From SVTX01 sp045659745 (lineage in GTDB: Bacteria; Bacillota; Clostridia; Oscillospirales; CAG-272), in assembly GCA_045659745.1 (NCBI GenBank), contig JAZRCL010000097.1, positions 3,499 through 67,498 of the forward strand: a DNA stretch of 64,000 nucleotides. Direction: 5' to 3'. This document shows, piece after piece, positions 32,372 to 41,332 of this stretch. The stretch's first letter is position 1. Each line of letters starts with the position of its first letter. The notes under the pieces were generated by a model that did no database searches, was not told the origin of the DNA, and worked only from the letters and a program-made list of their open reading frames with translations. Made by a program: the position numbers and the translations under genes.

Positions 32372-33793
32372 TCAAAATTGGAAGTAAATAAAGGGGTTGT
32401 AGCTGTCTCCCGCGAGAGCCAGGAGCGACAGTATTATAAGTACGGCTGGGGCAACCGCTGAAATTACAAGCTTTACTTTCTTTGCGCGATTGTTTCCGTC
32501 AAGAAGCTTTGAAACACAAGGCACTATCGGCGTGCAGGCAAGCACGCATACTATAAGGAAGAATATATTTCCTAAAAACTCGCTCTTGACCTGCATATTT
32601 GAAAAGGCATTGCCGTTTCCGCAGAAAATCCCGATAAATGCACAGCCAAAATCCGAAAGACTTGTGAATTTAAAAAGCATCGTGCCGAAGAACACAATGA
32701 CGAGCGTATAGAGTGTTCTGGGTATTCTTGTAATCGCCGTAGGCTGCTTTTTGAATCTTAACACAAACTTTTCAAGCGCGAGGAACACAAAATAGAATAT
32801 TCCCCAAAGCACAAAGTTCCACGACGCGCCGTGCCAAAATCCCGTGAGCGCCCACACTATAAAGAGGTTCAAAATATGTCTCGGAATAGAAACTCTGTTT
32901 CCACCGAGCGGTATGTAAACGTAATCGCGGAAGAACGAGGACAGCGACATATGCCAACGGCGCCAGAAGTCTGTCACTGAATGAGCCACGTAGGGATAGT
33001 TGAAGTTTTCCTTATAGTGCAAGCCCACCATAAGACCCATACCTATTGCCATATCCGAGTATGCCGAGAAGTCGAGGTAAAGCTGGAGCGCGTAAGCAAA
33101 AATTCCCAAAATTATACCGAGCGAGGACTGATTTCCAAGTCCGTCAAGCACAAGCAAACTGTCGGCAATAGCCGCGCATCCGTTTGCAAGCACCGCCTTT
33201 TTAGCAAGTCCCACGGAAAATCTCGTAAATCCCGTGGAAATACCCTCAAGCGTCATCTGTCTGTTTTCAAGCTCGGCAGTTACGTCCGAATAGCGCACGA
33301 TAGGGCCCGCGATACACTGATGGAAAAGCGAAGCGTAAAGCAGGAGCATCCAGTATTTTTTCTGCGCCTTGGTCTCGCGTCTGTATACGTCTATAACGTA
33401 AGAGACAAGCTGGAAAGTATAAAAGGATATTCCAATGGGCAAAACTATCGAGGGCGCGGTCGCGTCAAGATTGAACAGACTTATAAAGTTGCTCGCGAAA
33501 AATCCCGTGTACTTAAAGAATATCAAAAGCCCGAGACAGACAAGCACCGTTACCCATGTATGTGCCAGACGTTGCTTTTTCTCTTTTGTGACGTCAATTA
33601 TTCTCGCGCCAATATAGCAAATAAAGGTCTCAAGGCAGAGCAAAAGGCACAGGACGGGACCGCCCCATGCATAAAATATAAGAGATGAAACCAAAAGCAC
33701 TATATTTTTCTGCTTCATCGTTTTTGCGAGGAGGTAAATTCCATAGCAAATAACAAGGAAAACCAGAACAAAAAACATACTTGAAAATACCAT
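32372..33793 (-). CDS. MBOAT-family O-acyltransferase (AlgI/DltB-like)
   Basis: 473 residues, about ten to twelve membrane helices. The family hallmarks are clear: TDFWRRWHMSLSSFFRDYVY with YIPLGGNR after it (about 285-310), and the catalytic histidine in WALTGFWHGASWNFVLWG (about 330). It transfers acyl groups from a cytoplasmic donor across the membrane for O-acylation of a cell-surface polymer. It is first in a two-gene operon with the DHHW protein, the usual arrangement for this system. Length and motifs are normal. Confidence 0.92.
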   Translation of the reverse strand: MVFSSMFFVLVFLVICYGIYLLAKTMKQKNIVLLVSSLIFYAWGGPVLCLLLCLETFICYIGARIIDVTKEKKQRLAHTWVTVLVCLGLLIFFKYTGFFASNFISLFNLDATAPSIVLPIGISFYTFQLVSYVIDVYRRETKAQKKYWMLLLYASLFHQCIAGPIVRYSDVTAELENRQMTLEGISTGFTRFSVGLAKKAVLANGCAAIADSLLVLDGLGNQSSLGIILGIFAYALQLYLDFSAYSDMAIGMGLMVGLHYKENFNYPYVAHSVTDFWRRWHMSLSSFFRDYVYIPLGGNRVSIPRHILNLFIVWALTGFWHGASWNFVLWGIFYFVFLALEKFVLRFKKQPTAITRIPRTLYTLVIVFFGTMLFKFTSLSDFGCAFIGIFCGNGNAFSNMQVKSEFLGNIFFLIVCVLACTPIVPCVSKLLDGNNRAKKVKLVISAVAPAVLIILSLLALAGDSYNPFIYFQF

Positions 33794-33841
33794 TATGCCC
33801 GCCCTGACCGTCTAAAAATTTGTGGCTTATCGCCTACGTTT

Positions 33842-33870
33842 ATTTTACCATTTTCGCTCCTCTTTTTCAA
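33842..33870 (-). promoter_or_regulatory. Promoter of the MBOAT-DHHW operon
   Basis: Minus-strand TTGAAA (33865-33870), 17-bp spacer, TAAAAT (33842-33847). It is divergent to the yfcE promoter, about 100 bp away. Confidence 0.65.
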
Positions 33871-33944
33871 GGGGCGGACGTATAAACTTTTTGAAAACTT
33901 TGCAAAAAACTTTTGCCCGCAAAACGAAAAATGACTTTAGCTTG

Positions 33945-33973
33945 TTGAAATGCGTAAATTTTTATGCTATAAT
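33945..33973 (+). promoter_or_regulatory. Promoter of the YfcE-like phosphodiesterase gene
   Basis: TTGAAA (33945-33950), 17-bp spacer, TATAAT (33968-33973). It lies inside the upstream open extension of the frame and so supports the start at 34008. Confidence 0.8.
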
Positions 33974-34007
33974 ACAGGTGAGAAAAATAAATAAGGCGGT
34001 AAACTCA

Positions 34008-34556
34008 ATGAAACTACTCATAGCATCAGATATACACGGCGACGCAGTATGCTGTCAGAAATTGCTCGACGCGGCAGACTCCCACGGTGTTGACAAAATA
34101 GTTCTGCTTGGAGATATTCTCTACCACGGCCCGCGCAACGACCTGCCCGAAAATTACGCACCGAAAACGGTCATAGAAATGCTCAATCAAAATTCCGAAA
34201 AGCTCTTGTGTGTCAAGGGAAACTGCGAGGCAGAGGTTGACGGAATGGTGCTATCTTTTCCCGTCCTTTCAGACTTTGGTTGGATATACGACAGCAAAAA
34301 AAGCATATCTATGTATCTCTCCCACGGACATAAATTCAACCCCGAAAATCTCCCTCCGCTACCCGAAGGCTCAGTATTTCTCTACGGTCACACGCACCTG
34401 CTTGGCTTCGTAAAAAAGGCTGGCATCCTCTGTCTCAATCCCGGCTCGGTAAGTCTACCCAAGGGCGGCAACCCAAAGTCTTTTGCAATATACGACGACG
34501 GCGAATTTTGCATCTTTTCGCTTGACGGAGCGCTCATTGACGCCCAAAAGCTATAA
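34008..34556 (+). CDS. yfcE: YfcE/MJ0936-family phosphodiesterase
   Basis: 182 residues from the ATG at 34008; the frame is open further upstream but the promoter and an AAGGCGG site place the start here. The metallophosphoesterase motifs are MKLLIASDIHGD, VLLGDILYHGPRND, CVKGNCEAE (GNCD/E variant of GNHD), LSHGHKF and LYGHTHLLG. YfcE-type enzymes cleave phosphodiesters in vitro; their natural substrates are unsettled. It is monocistronic and lies upstream of efp, which has its own promoter. Confidence 0.88.
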   Translation: MKLLIASDIHGDAVCCQKLLDAADSHGVDKIVLLGDILYHGPRNDLPENYAPKTVIEMLNQNSEKLLCVKGNCEAEVDGMVLSFPVLSDFGWIYDSKKSISMYLSHGHKFNPENLPPLPEGSVFLYGHTHLLGFVKKAGILCLNPGSVSLPKGGNPKSFAIYDDGEFCIFSLDGALIDAQKL

Positions 34557-34584
34557 AAAATTTAGGCTTTATCCAATTGACCTA

Positions 34585-34613
34585 TTGACAATTTTTTTCT
34601 GTCGTGATATAAT
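34585..34613 (+). promoter_or_regulatory. Sigma-A promoter of efp
   Basis: TTGACA (34585-34590), 17-bp spacer, TATAAT (34608-34613), perfect consensus. Confidence 0.9.
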
Positions 34614-34668
34614 GAAATGTAAATATATACGTAAAAACACAAGTATCTAATTTTGGAGGTATAAAACA

Positions 34669-35226
34669 ATGGTAGTAGCCGGCGATTTTAAGAATGGCAT
34701 TACATTTGAAATGGACGGTAACGTATTCCAGGTTATCGAGTTCCAGCACGTTAAGCCCGGTAAGGGTGCCGCTTTCGTTCGTACGAAGCTTAAGAACGTA
34801 ATCACAGGTGCGGTTGTTGAAAAGACATTCAGCCCCACAGACAAGTATGAAAACGCATATATCGAGAGAAAGGACATGCAGTACTCCTACACTGACGGTG
34901 ACCTTTACTACTTCATGGACATGGAGACATTCGATATGCTTCCCCTTAACAGAGACAAGCTCGGTGATGCTTTCAAGTTCGTTAAGGAAGAAATGATGTG
35001 CAAGATCATCTCCTACAAGGGCAACGTATTCGGAGTTGAGCCTCCTACATTCGTTGAGCTTGAGGTTACAGAGACAGACCCCGGATTTGCAGGCAACACA
35101 GCTACAAACACACTCAAGCCCGCAACTCTTGAGACAGGCGCAGTAATCAAGGTTCCGCTCTTCATCAACGTTGGTGACGTTCTCAAGATCGATACTCGCG
35201 ACGGTCAGTATCTCTCCAGAGCTTAA
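34669..35226 (+). CDS. efp: Translation elongation factor P
   Basis: 185 residues, normal length. Domain I (KOW-like) carries the loop HVKPGKGAAFVRTKLKN with the lysine at residue 32 that sits near the peptidyl-transferase centre. Two OB domains follow, ending with the conserved DTRDGQYLSRA. EF-P relieves ribosome stalling at polyproline stretches; several proteins in this window are proline-rich (PT-repeat lipoprotein, VEEAP tail). The ribosome binding site TTGGAGGT is strong, and codon use (AAG for Lys, GTT, CTT) looks like that of a highly expressed gene. The acidic CD1247-like gene follows after a weak terminator hairpin. Confidence 0.98.
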   Translation: MVVAGDFKNGITFEMDGNVFQVIEFQHVKPGKGAAFVRTKLKNVITGAVVEKTFSPTDKYENAYIERKDMQYSYTDGDLYYFMDMETFDMLPLNRDKLGDAFKFVKEEMMCKIISYKGNVFGVEPPTFVELEVTETDPGFAGNTATNTLKPATLETGAVIKVPLFINVGDVLKIDTRDGQYLSRA

Positions 35227-35249
35227 TTTTAGGCAAATAAAAGCTGAAA

Positions 35250-35288
35250 AACTCGGGAAATCCATACTATACGTGGATTTCCCGTTTT
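35250..35288 (+). terminator. Terminator (or attenuator) after efp
   Basis: CGGGAAATCCA / TGGATTTCCCG, 11-bp stem, 9-base loop, then TTTT; since no promoter is evident for the next gene, read-through is likely. Confidence 0.75.
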
Positions 35289-35315
35289 CAAAATAAAAAA
35301 AGGAAGGTATAAAAA

Positions 35316-35792
35316 ATGACACTTACAGAAAGATGCGCTTATATAAAGGGTCTTGCAGAGGGTCTTGACCTTGATAAGAAGGACACCGCTGAAGCAAAAC
35401 TCATCAAGGCTCTCATCGAGCTTTGCACAGAAATGGCTGAAGAAATCGACGACGTTGAGTACGATATCGCTGAGCTTGCAGACTACTGCGAGGAACTTGA
35501 CGAGGATCTTGGCGACGTTGAGGAAGTTCTTCTCGACCTCGATGACGAGGACGACGATTGGGACGAGTGCGACGGCGATTGCGAGTGCTGCGATCTCTGC
35601 GACGACTGCGAGGATTGCGACGACTGCGATCTCTACGAGGACGAGGAATACTACGAGATAGTTTGCCCCTCCTGCGGCGAGACAGTTTGCTTTGACGATT
35701 CCGTAGACGCAGAGGAGCTTATGTGCCCCGCTTGCGGCGTAACTCTCGGCTGCATCGTTGAAGACGACGACGTAACAGTGGTTGAGGAATAA
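35316..35792 (+). CDS. CD1247 N-terminal-domain-like acidic protein with zinc ribbon
   Basis: 158 residues in three parts. Residues 1-70 (ERCAYIKGLAEGLDLDKKD, then two acidic helices) match the N-terminal domain of the clostridial CD1247 group. Residues 75-110 are an extreme cluster of Asp/Glu with Cys (for example CDGDCECCDLCDDCEDCDDC), able to bind metal. Residues 112-145 form a zinc ribbon with two CxxC pairs (CPSCGETV and CPACGVTL). The gene directly follows efp, an arrangement I recognise from other Clostridia. No function is known; metal storage or a ribosome-related role are guesses only. Confidence 0.8.
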   Translation: MTLTERCAYIKGLAEGLDLDKKDTAEAKLIKALIELCTEMAEEIDDVEYDIAELADYCEELDEDLGDVEEVLLDLDDEDDDWDECDGDCECCDLCDDCEDCDDCDLYEDEEYYEIVCPSCGETVCFDDSVDAEELMCPACGVTLGCIVEDDDVTVVEE

Positions 35793-35808
35793 AATTTAAG
35801 AGGATAAA

Positions 35809-35866
35809 TGCGGGAAACCTTTTTTATAAAAAAGATTTCCCGCACCCTTCCAAAAAATCCCCCCCG
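35809..35866 (-). repeat. Dispersed palindromic repeat, copy A
   Basis: The core GCGGGAAACC-TTTTTT-ATAAAAAA-GATTTCCCGC is palindromic and followed by ACCCTTCCAAAAAATCC. Its reverse complement matches copies B (48361), C (45888) and D (63335). Confidence 0.75.
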
Positions 35867-35890
35867 TATTTATATTGGGTAATAGAAAAG

Positions 35891-35915
35891 CCTTCTCAAT
35901 ACGAGAGGGTTTTTT
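35891..35915 (+). terminator. Probable terminator after the CD1247-like gene
   Basis: CCTTCTC pairs with GAGAGGG (one G-T) over a 5-base loop and is followed by TTTTTT. Confidence 0.65.
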
Positions 35916-35940
35916 GTTTTATTATACATAATCATATAGT

Positions 35941-35970
35941 AAAAAAAGCACGCGCCCTAAGGCGCGTGCT
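35941..35970 (-). terminator. Terminator of the giant lipoprotein gene
   Basis: AGCACGCGCC / GGCGCGTGCT, 10-bp perfect stem with CTAA loop, followed on the minus strand by TTTTTTT; about 30 bp beyond the stop codon. Confidence 0.88.
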
Positions 35971-36000
35971 AAAATTTTAATCAGTATTGATTATTTTTAA

Positions 36001-39000
36001 TTAGGGGTTAACTGTGATGGAGCTAATTCTTCCCTGTGCGGACATGTTGAAGTTAAAGCTATCAACAGCCTCAGCGAATACTATTGTAATGACGTCACCG
36101 GATTTGGTAACTGTTGCACCAGCAAGATTCTTAACCGAATCATAAACTGCTGTCTTGTGCTTTGACTCTCCACTTGCAGTAATTACAACCTTGGTCATAC
36201 CAACGCCCTCGATTGTTACCTTGGATCCCTGGTAAAGTCTTACAGGATTGCTGTAATTACCAATATTACTAGAGCTGGATGACTTGTCATTTATAAGCTT
36301 AATGCCATTCTGTTCCCAAACCTGCTGGCTTGTTGTGAAAACTGTTCTGTTAGATGTGGAGTTGAAGGAGATAGTAGCATTCTGAAGACATACAGCGTTC
36401 TCCAATCTGCCACAACCTGTGCAAACACCCTCTTCATAAGTATGATCAGCCTTTGTTCCTTCTGTTGCGCCGCAATACTTACATGTCTTAGGAGCTGTGC
36501 AGGTTGCGTCGATCCAAACATGTTCGGTATGCTTAACTACTTCATCAAGCCAAGCACTCTTAGCCTGTGCAGAGGAGCTGTACGTACCAATTACTGTGTG
36601 AATTGTGATCTGGTCACCCTTTACAGGCTTGTAAGGCAATCTGTTATACTGAGTCTTGCCGTCTGCACTGTAAAGACCGTAAATGTAGATCTCATCGCCA
36701 TTCTCATCACGGATAGTCATATTACCGTATGTTGTATTAACCACAGAAACAATATAACCGGTAATGTAGTACTTCTGAGATGTATACGCATTATGTCCGT
36801 AAAGCTTTGAGATAGTAATAGCCTGCTTTATTGTAAGAGCTGTTCCTGCTGCAGGAAGCATCTTTGTCTCACAAAGGTCACACTTGTAGTCCTCATTTGC
36901 ATCAAGGTGAGGAGCAACGCGGGTTGCGCCACACTCATCACATGTCTTGTCGCACTCGTTTACATAAACGTGATCTGCGGGTGTACGTGTGTAGAAGCAA
37001 ACGTTACATACGGGGTCACAGTTGTTATCGTATGTATGCTCCTGACATACAGGAAGGCCGTTGCCTTCCTTTATGTCATTGAACTTGCCCTCAGCATTCT
37101 TGCCGATCTGAGCGATGTATGCCTTGTAGTTAGTTGTGTTAAGGTTAGCTGTGGAGATTTCTCTGAGAGCCTCATTGAAGTATGTCTCCATGATTGCGAG
37201 AACTTCCTCGTCAGATACGCCGTTGATTGTCTCTGCGTATGCGTTGTAAACTACTACAACCGTCTCAAACTTGAGAGTGTAGAGCTCAACGATAGCATTG
37301 ATACCCTCAACCTCTGCACCAGCGATTGCTGCTACAGCTTCCTTGAGGAATGCTTCGAACTTAGCGAGAACTGTATCGTTTGCGATACCGTTGCAAGCTG
37401 CAACGTACTCGTTGTAAACTTCTACTGTTGCCTCAACCTTTGCTGCATAAGGAGCAAGGATTGCTGCCATTGTTTCAGTGTATGTAGCTCTTGCCACACC
37501 TACTGCATCGATTTCATTTCTAACAGCTACGAGGTAAGCCTCAAGCTGTGCGAGAACTGTATCGTTTGCAACGCCTGCAATAGCGGTTGCATATGTGTTG
37601 TAAGCGTTGAGAGCTGCCTCGTACTTAGCAACGAAGAGTTCAGAATCAGCCTCAACTACCTTTGCAAGCTCTTCATCAGAGATGCATCCTCTGTTACCAT
37701 CGTTGTCAGTGTTGAACTTAGCGATTGCATCAGTGATAGCCTTAACCTGTGCAACGTATGCATCCTTAGCTGCTACGTCAGCAAAGTAAGGAGCTGCGAT
37801 GTCTGCACCGATTGTGGGAATCTCAAGAGCCTCAATGAGATCCTTGATGTTTGCGATCTGACCTTCAAGGTCAACAAGCTTAGCCTCAGCCTCTACGAGC
37901 TTTGTCTCGTCGATAACTACTGCCTTGTCGAATTCTGCTACGAAATCAATTGCGTTGTCAACAACAGCCTTGTTCCAAGCATCAACGTCAGCTCTGAGAG
38001 CCTCAACTGCTTCTGCGGAATCTGTTGTAATAAATCCAAGTGCTTCAATTCTTTCCTGGAGAGCTGCAGCGTCTGCTGCGAACTTCTCAACGAGAGCCTT
38101 GCGCTCTGCCTTAAGAACTGCGAGCTTTTCTTCAAGTACTACGAGAGCTGCTTCCTCAACAGATGTACCAACACCTGTGATCTCATAATCAGCTGCTTCT
38201 GTGCCGTACTTTGTGAACCACTCTCTTACTGCTGTAAGAGCGGTCTCTGTCCAAACGAGGTTCTCAACTGTAAGAGACTTGTAGTAGTCTGTGTAGCAGT
38301 TGGTCCATGCGTCCTGAGCACCCTTAACGAATGCGTTGTATTCTGTCTGGATAGTAACGATAACTGTGTTGAGGTTTTCGTTAGTGTATTCGCCGTCGGA
38401 AACGTAAGCGATGATAAAGCCTACACCGTCAGCGTCGGTTGCGTTCTGCTCCCAAGTTCTGAAAGCAGCCTTTACAGCCTCAATGTCTGTGATCAATGCG
38501 AAGGTGTAACCGTCCTCGGTAACCTTTGCGTTGATTGCCTTGATCTTGTTAATAAGATCTGTAGCGATTTCTACGAGGTTAGCGATCTTAGCCTCGAATG
38601 CAGCTATAACTTCCTCTGCCTTAGCCTCGTTAATGAGAGCTCTGAGAGTTTCATAGCCTGTCTTTGTCTCAAAGGTGTAGAGCTTATCAAGAGTCTCTAC
38701 CCAAGCCTTTGCTGCAACGTTGTATGCTGTGATTGTTTCGGATTCTGTCTTTGTACCTACGATAGCGTCAGCCTCAAGACCTGCAATGATGTTTGCAATA
38801 GCCTTACCCTCTTCAACGAGAGCAACGAGACCTGCGTACTGCTCGTACTTAGCTACCATAGCTGCGATTCTCTCTGCGCTTACCTTGTCTGCTGCGAGAA
38901 CTGCGTCTGCTGCGAGAACATCGATCTTAGCCTTTGCTGCTGCGAGAGTTTCTGCAACTGCTACAACTGCGTCTGCGTTCTCAGCATTTTCAAGAGCTGC

Positions 39001-41067
39001 TGCTGCGAATGCGAGAACCTTTTCAGCTGCTGCCATAGAAAGGTTGCTGTATGTCATACCGAAGTCGTCTGTGTTAACTCCAACCTCGTCCATCATAACT
39101 GCGAGAATAGCCATACCAATCTCGCCCTTGTAGCTTTCAACTACTTCTACGTCCTTCAAAGTAGCAGCTGCGTCAAGAGCTACGTAAGCTACTGCTTCCA
39201 TCTTAGCAAGCTTAGCCTGCTGAGCTGCTATGTACTGAGCTACAACTGCATCCTTAGCTTCGCCGTTTGCCATAGCAAAGATATCAGCCTTTGCTTCTGC
39301 AAGGTTAGCGTCTATGCCTGCGATAGCATTCTTAAGTGTTTCGATATCGGTTGCTGTTTCAACAGCTACAAGTGCAAGCTCAATGTAAGCGGAAGCGATA
39401 GCTGCTTCAACCTCAACTGCCTTTGCCTGGAGCTCTGCGAGACCCTCAGTCTCTGCAGGGAGATAACCGATTTCATATACTGCATCCTCGAGGCAGTACT
39501 CTGCATACTTAATATCACCGCTTGCGAGGTAAACGTTAACGGCAATGTCAAGAAGCTGGTTAGGAACAAGAGCACAGAGGCTGTTGTATGCATCGTAGAG
39601 AGCGTTAGTATCCTCAACGTCAACTGCGATTTCTGCGTCAGCAACGAGTGCGTCGATAACGGGCTCTACGTCAAATGCCTTAGCCTGTGCATCCCAAATA
39701 GCATTGTAATTGTCAACTGCGATGATCTCATTTGCTACGCTATCGATAAGAGCATATACTTCTGCAACTCTCTCTGCGTTGTAAACGTCGCAAGCTGCAT
39801 CATACTTATCGGAGAGATCAACAACTACACCATCAACGATAATTACGTCGAGTGCAACAGTTGCGAGTTCAGCCTTTACGCCAAGAAGAGCAGTTCTTAC
39901 TGCAACAAGGTCTGTCTCGTCGTTTGCAAGCTCTTCCTCAACGGAAACGAGCGTTGCATAAATCTCATTGAGATTCTTAAGTGCGGGAACTTCTGTCTGA
40001 GCCTGAGCTACAACTGCGATGAAGTCTGCCTTTATAGCGTCAACCTCTTCAGCGTTAACTGCTCTGCCAAGGAGAACCTGAACGAGCTGGTATTCCTTGT
40101 CAACGGGAGCCTTAACTGCAGCGTCTACGTTGTGGTCTGCGCAAAGTGCGTTCCATTCACCGTAGATCTCAAAAATCTCATTCCATACTGTAATAACCTT
40201 TTCGGTAGTAGCCTCGTAGATGCCGAGAGCCTCTTCAAGAGCTGTGATGGACTCTGCAAGGCCTTCTATAGCTTCTCTGAGCTCTGCCTCAAGCTCTGCG
40301 TCAGCAATTTCAAGAACGTCAACTATAGCCTTGGTTGCCTCTGCGATAGCCTGCTCGAGCTCTGCCTTAACAGCTGCGTCTGCATCTGCTGCCTCACCTC
40401 TTGCGAGTATAAGTGCGTTCTCAAGAGCTACGATGGAATCTGTGATATCCTTCTTTTCTGCTGCGATGTCAGCCTTAAGATCTGCTACTGCAGAGTTTAC
40501 GAACTCTGTGAGCTTTGTCATATCAGCCTTAAGCATTGCAACAGCTGCGTCAAGCTCTGCCTTAGCTGCTGCAAGAGAAGACTCGAGAGCTGCCTTGTCA
40601 GCAGCTGCCGCTGCCTTAAGAGCTACTTCTGCATTTGCAATAGCTGTGTTAAGAGCTGCAACTTCAGCATTGATCTTTGCGTCGTTTGCTGTAATCTTGT
40701 CGCTAAGATCCTTCTTAGCTGCGTCAAGGCTTGCTCTTACTGCTGCGATAGCGTCGTTAAGAGCCTTCTCTGCAGCCTCAAGGTCTGCAACGGTAACCGC
40801 ACCGGAAGTCTTTGCTTCTTCGAGAGCTGCGTTTACAGCAGCGATCTCAGCAGCACAGTCTGCTTCGTTTGCGGCAATCTTCGCTTCAAGAGCTTTTACT
40901 GCCTCTTCAAGCGCCTTCGCGGCATCAGCCTTGTTAGCGGAAACCTCGTCCTTTGTTGTGCCGAGGTCCGCGGCAACATCGTCAACCTTACAGCCTGTCA
41001 AGCAGAAAGCAAGAGCAAGCACGAGGGCAACGATGACCACCGAAATTTTCGCGAAATTACGGTTCAT
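36001..41067 (-). CDS. Giant alanine-rich helical surface lipoprotein with C-terminal cysteine ribbons
   Basis: 1688 residues from the ATG at 41067, which has GGAGG nearby (an upstream ATG at 41109 does not). The signal is MNRNFAKISVVIVALVLALA, then lipobox CLTGC. Residues about 25-300 are Ala/Glu/Lys heptad-like coiled coil. About 300-1335 are a long series of Ala-, Glu- and Val-rich helical segments without clear repeats of fixed length. From about 1340 come three CxxC ribbons (HTYDNNCDPVCNVC, HVYVNECDKTCDECG, YKCDLCE) and an OB-like domain (ALTIKQAITISKLYG to QITIHTVIGTY). Two more ribbons (CTAPKTCKYCG, HTYEEGVCTGCG) and a final beta-domain of about 130 residues end the protein. Likely a long stalk presenting a C-terminal binding module. 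Monocistronic, strong promoter and terminator. No function is known. Confidence 0.85.
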   Translation of the reverse strand: MNRNFAKISVVIVALVLALAFCLTGCKVDDVAADLGTTKDEVSANKADAAKALEEAVKALEAKIAANEADCAAEIAAVNAALEEAKTSGAVTVADLEAAEKALNDAIAAVRASLDAAKKDLSDKITANDAKINAEVAALNTAIANAEVALKAAAAADKAALESSLAAAKAELDAAVAMLKADMTKLTEFVNSAVADLKADIAAEKKDITDSIVALENALILARGEAADADAAVKAELEQAIAEATKAIVDVLEIADAELEAELREAIEGLAESITALEEALGIYEATTEKVITVWNEIFEIYGEWNALCADHNVDAAVKAPVDKEYQLVQVLLGRAVNAEEVDAIKADFIAVVAQAQTEVPALKNLNEIYATLVSVEEELANDETDLVAVRTALLGVKAELATVALDVIIVDGVVVDLSDKYDAACDVYNAERVAEVYALIDSVANEIIAVDNYNAIWDAQAKAFDVEPVIDALVADAEIAVDVEDTNALYDAYNSLCALVPNQLLDIAVNVYLASGDIKYAEYCLEDAVYEIGYLPAETEGLAELQAKAVEVEAAIASAYIELALVAVETATDIETLKNAIAGIDANLAEAKADIFAMANGEAKDAVVAQYIAAQQAKLAKMEAVAYVALDAAATLKDVEVVESYKGEIGMAILAVMMDEVGVNTDDFGMTYSNLSMAAAEKVLAFAAAALENAENADAVVAVAETLAAAKAKIDVLAADAVLAADKVSAERIAAMVAKYEQYAGLVALVEEGKAIANIIAGLEADAIVGTKTESETITAYNVAAKAWVETLDKLYTFETKTGYETLRALINEAKAEEVIAAFEAKIANLVEIATDLINKIKAINAKVTEDGYTFALITDIEAVKAAFRTWEQNATDADGVGFIIAYVSDGEYTNENLNTVIVTIQTEYNAFVKGAQDAWTNCYTDYYKSLTVENLVWTETALTAVREWFTKYGTEAADYEITGVGTSVEEAALVVLEEKLAVLKAERKALVEKFAADAAALQERIEALGFITTDSAEAVEALRADVDAWNKAVVDNAIDFVAEFDKAVVIDETKLVEAEAKLVDLEGQIANIKDLIEALEIPTIGADIAAPYFADVAAKDAYVAQVKAITDAIAKFNTDNDGNRGCISDEELAKVVEADSELFVAKYEAALNAYNTYATAIAGVANDTVLAQLEAYLVAVRNEIDAVGVARATYTETMAAILAPYAAKVEATVEVYNEYVAACNGIANDTVLAKFEAFLKEAVAAIAGAEVEGINAIVELYTLKFETVVVVYNAYAETINGVSDEEVLAIMETYFNEALREISTANLNTTNYKAYIAQIGKNAEGKFNDIKEGNGLPVCQEHTYDNNCDPVCNVCFYTRTPADHVYVNECDKTCDECGATRVAPHLDANEDYKCDLCETKMLPAAGTALTIKQAITISKLYGHNAYTSQKYYITGYIVSVVNTTYGNMTIRDENGDEIYIYGLYSADGKTQYNRLPYKPVKGDQITIHTVIGTYSSSAQAKSAWLDEVVKHTEHVWIDATCTAPKTCKYCGATEGTKADHTYEEGVCTGCGRLENAVCLQNATISFNSTSNRTVFTTSQQVWEQNGIKLINDKSSSSSNIGNYSNPVRLYQGSKVTIEGVGMTKVVITASGESKHKTAVYDSVKNLAGATVTKSGDVITIVFAEAVDSFNFNMSAQGRISSITVNP

Positions 41068-41176
41068 AAATACCTCCATGTTTTGTTTTTGGTTTCTTCC
41101 AAAAAACATTATTTTTTTAAGTTATCTCTAAAATAGGGATAGTTAGCCCACTTTGAGAGATTCTACCTTATTTACA

Positions 41177-41205
41177 AGTATAGCACAAAGGATTTGACTT
41201 GTCAA
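41177..41205 (-). promoter_or_regulatory. Sigma-A promoter of the giant lipoprotein gene
   Basis: Minus-strand TTGACA (41200-41205), 17-bp spacer, TATACT (41177-41182); leaves a leader of about 100 bases with no recognised riboswitch. Confidence 0.85.
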
Positions 41206-41291
41206 GCACTTAAAACAGATTTTTGCATTATTTTTAATGAAAATTTTTCCTATAAATTATAATATATTCCATAAAATACATAATTTTTCGA

Positions 41292-41320
41292 CAAAAGAGC
41301 CCGCCGACGTAAATCGGCGG
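41292..41320 (-). terminator. Terminator of the yicC-to-ygiQ operon
   Basis: CCGCCGA / TCGGCGG, 7-bp GC stem with 6-base loop, followed on the minus strand by GCTCTTTTG, just after the ygiQ stop. Confidence 0.78.
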
Positions 41321-41332
41321 ACTGAAGCTCAA

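Noticed and set aside
33822..34007. 62-residue upstream extension of the YfcE-like protein
   Set aside because: The promoter for the gene lies inside it and the family start is MKLLIASDIHG.
36907..41136. 1409-codon Cys-rich frame on the plus strand, and a 303-codon frame at 40220-41131
   Set aside because: Both are shadows of the low-complexity helical lipoprotein on the other strand; no ribosome binding site or promoter, and their composition is fully explained by the sense codons.
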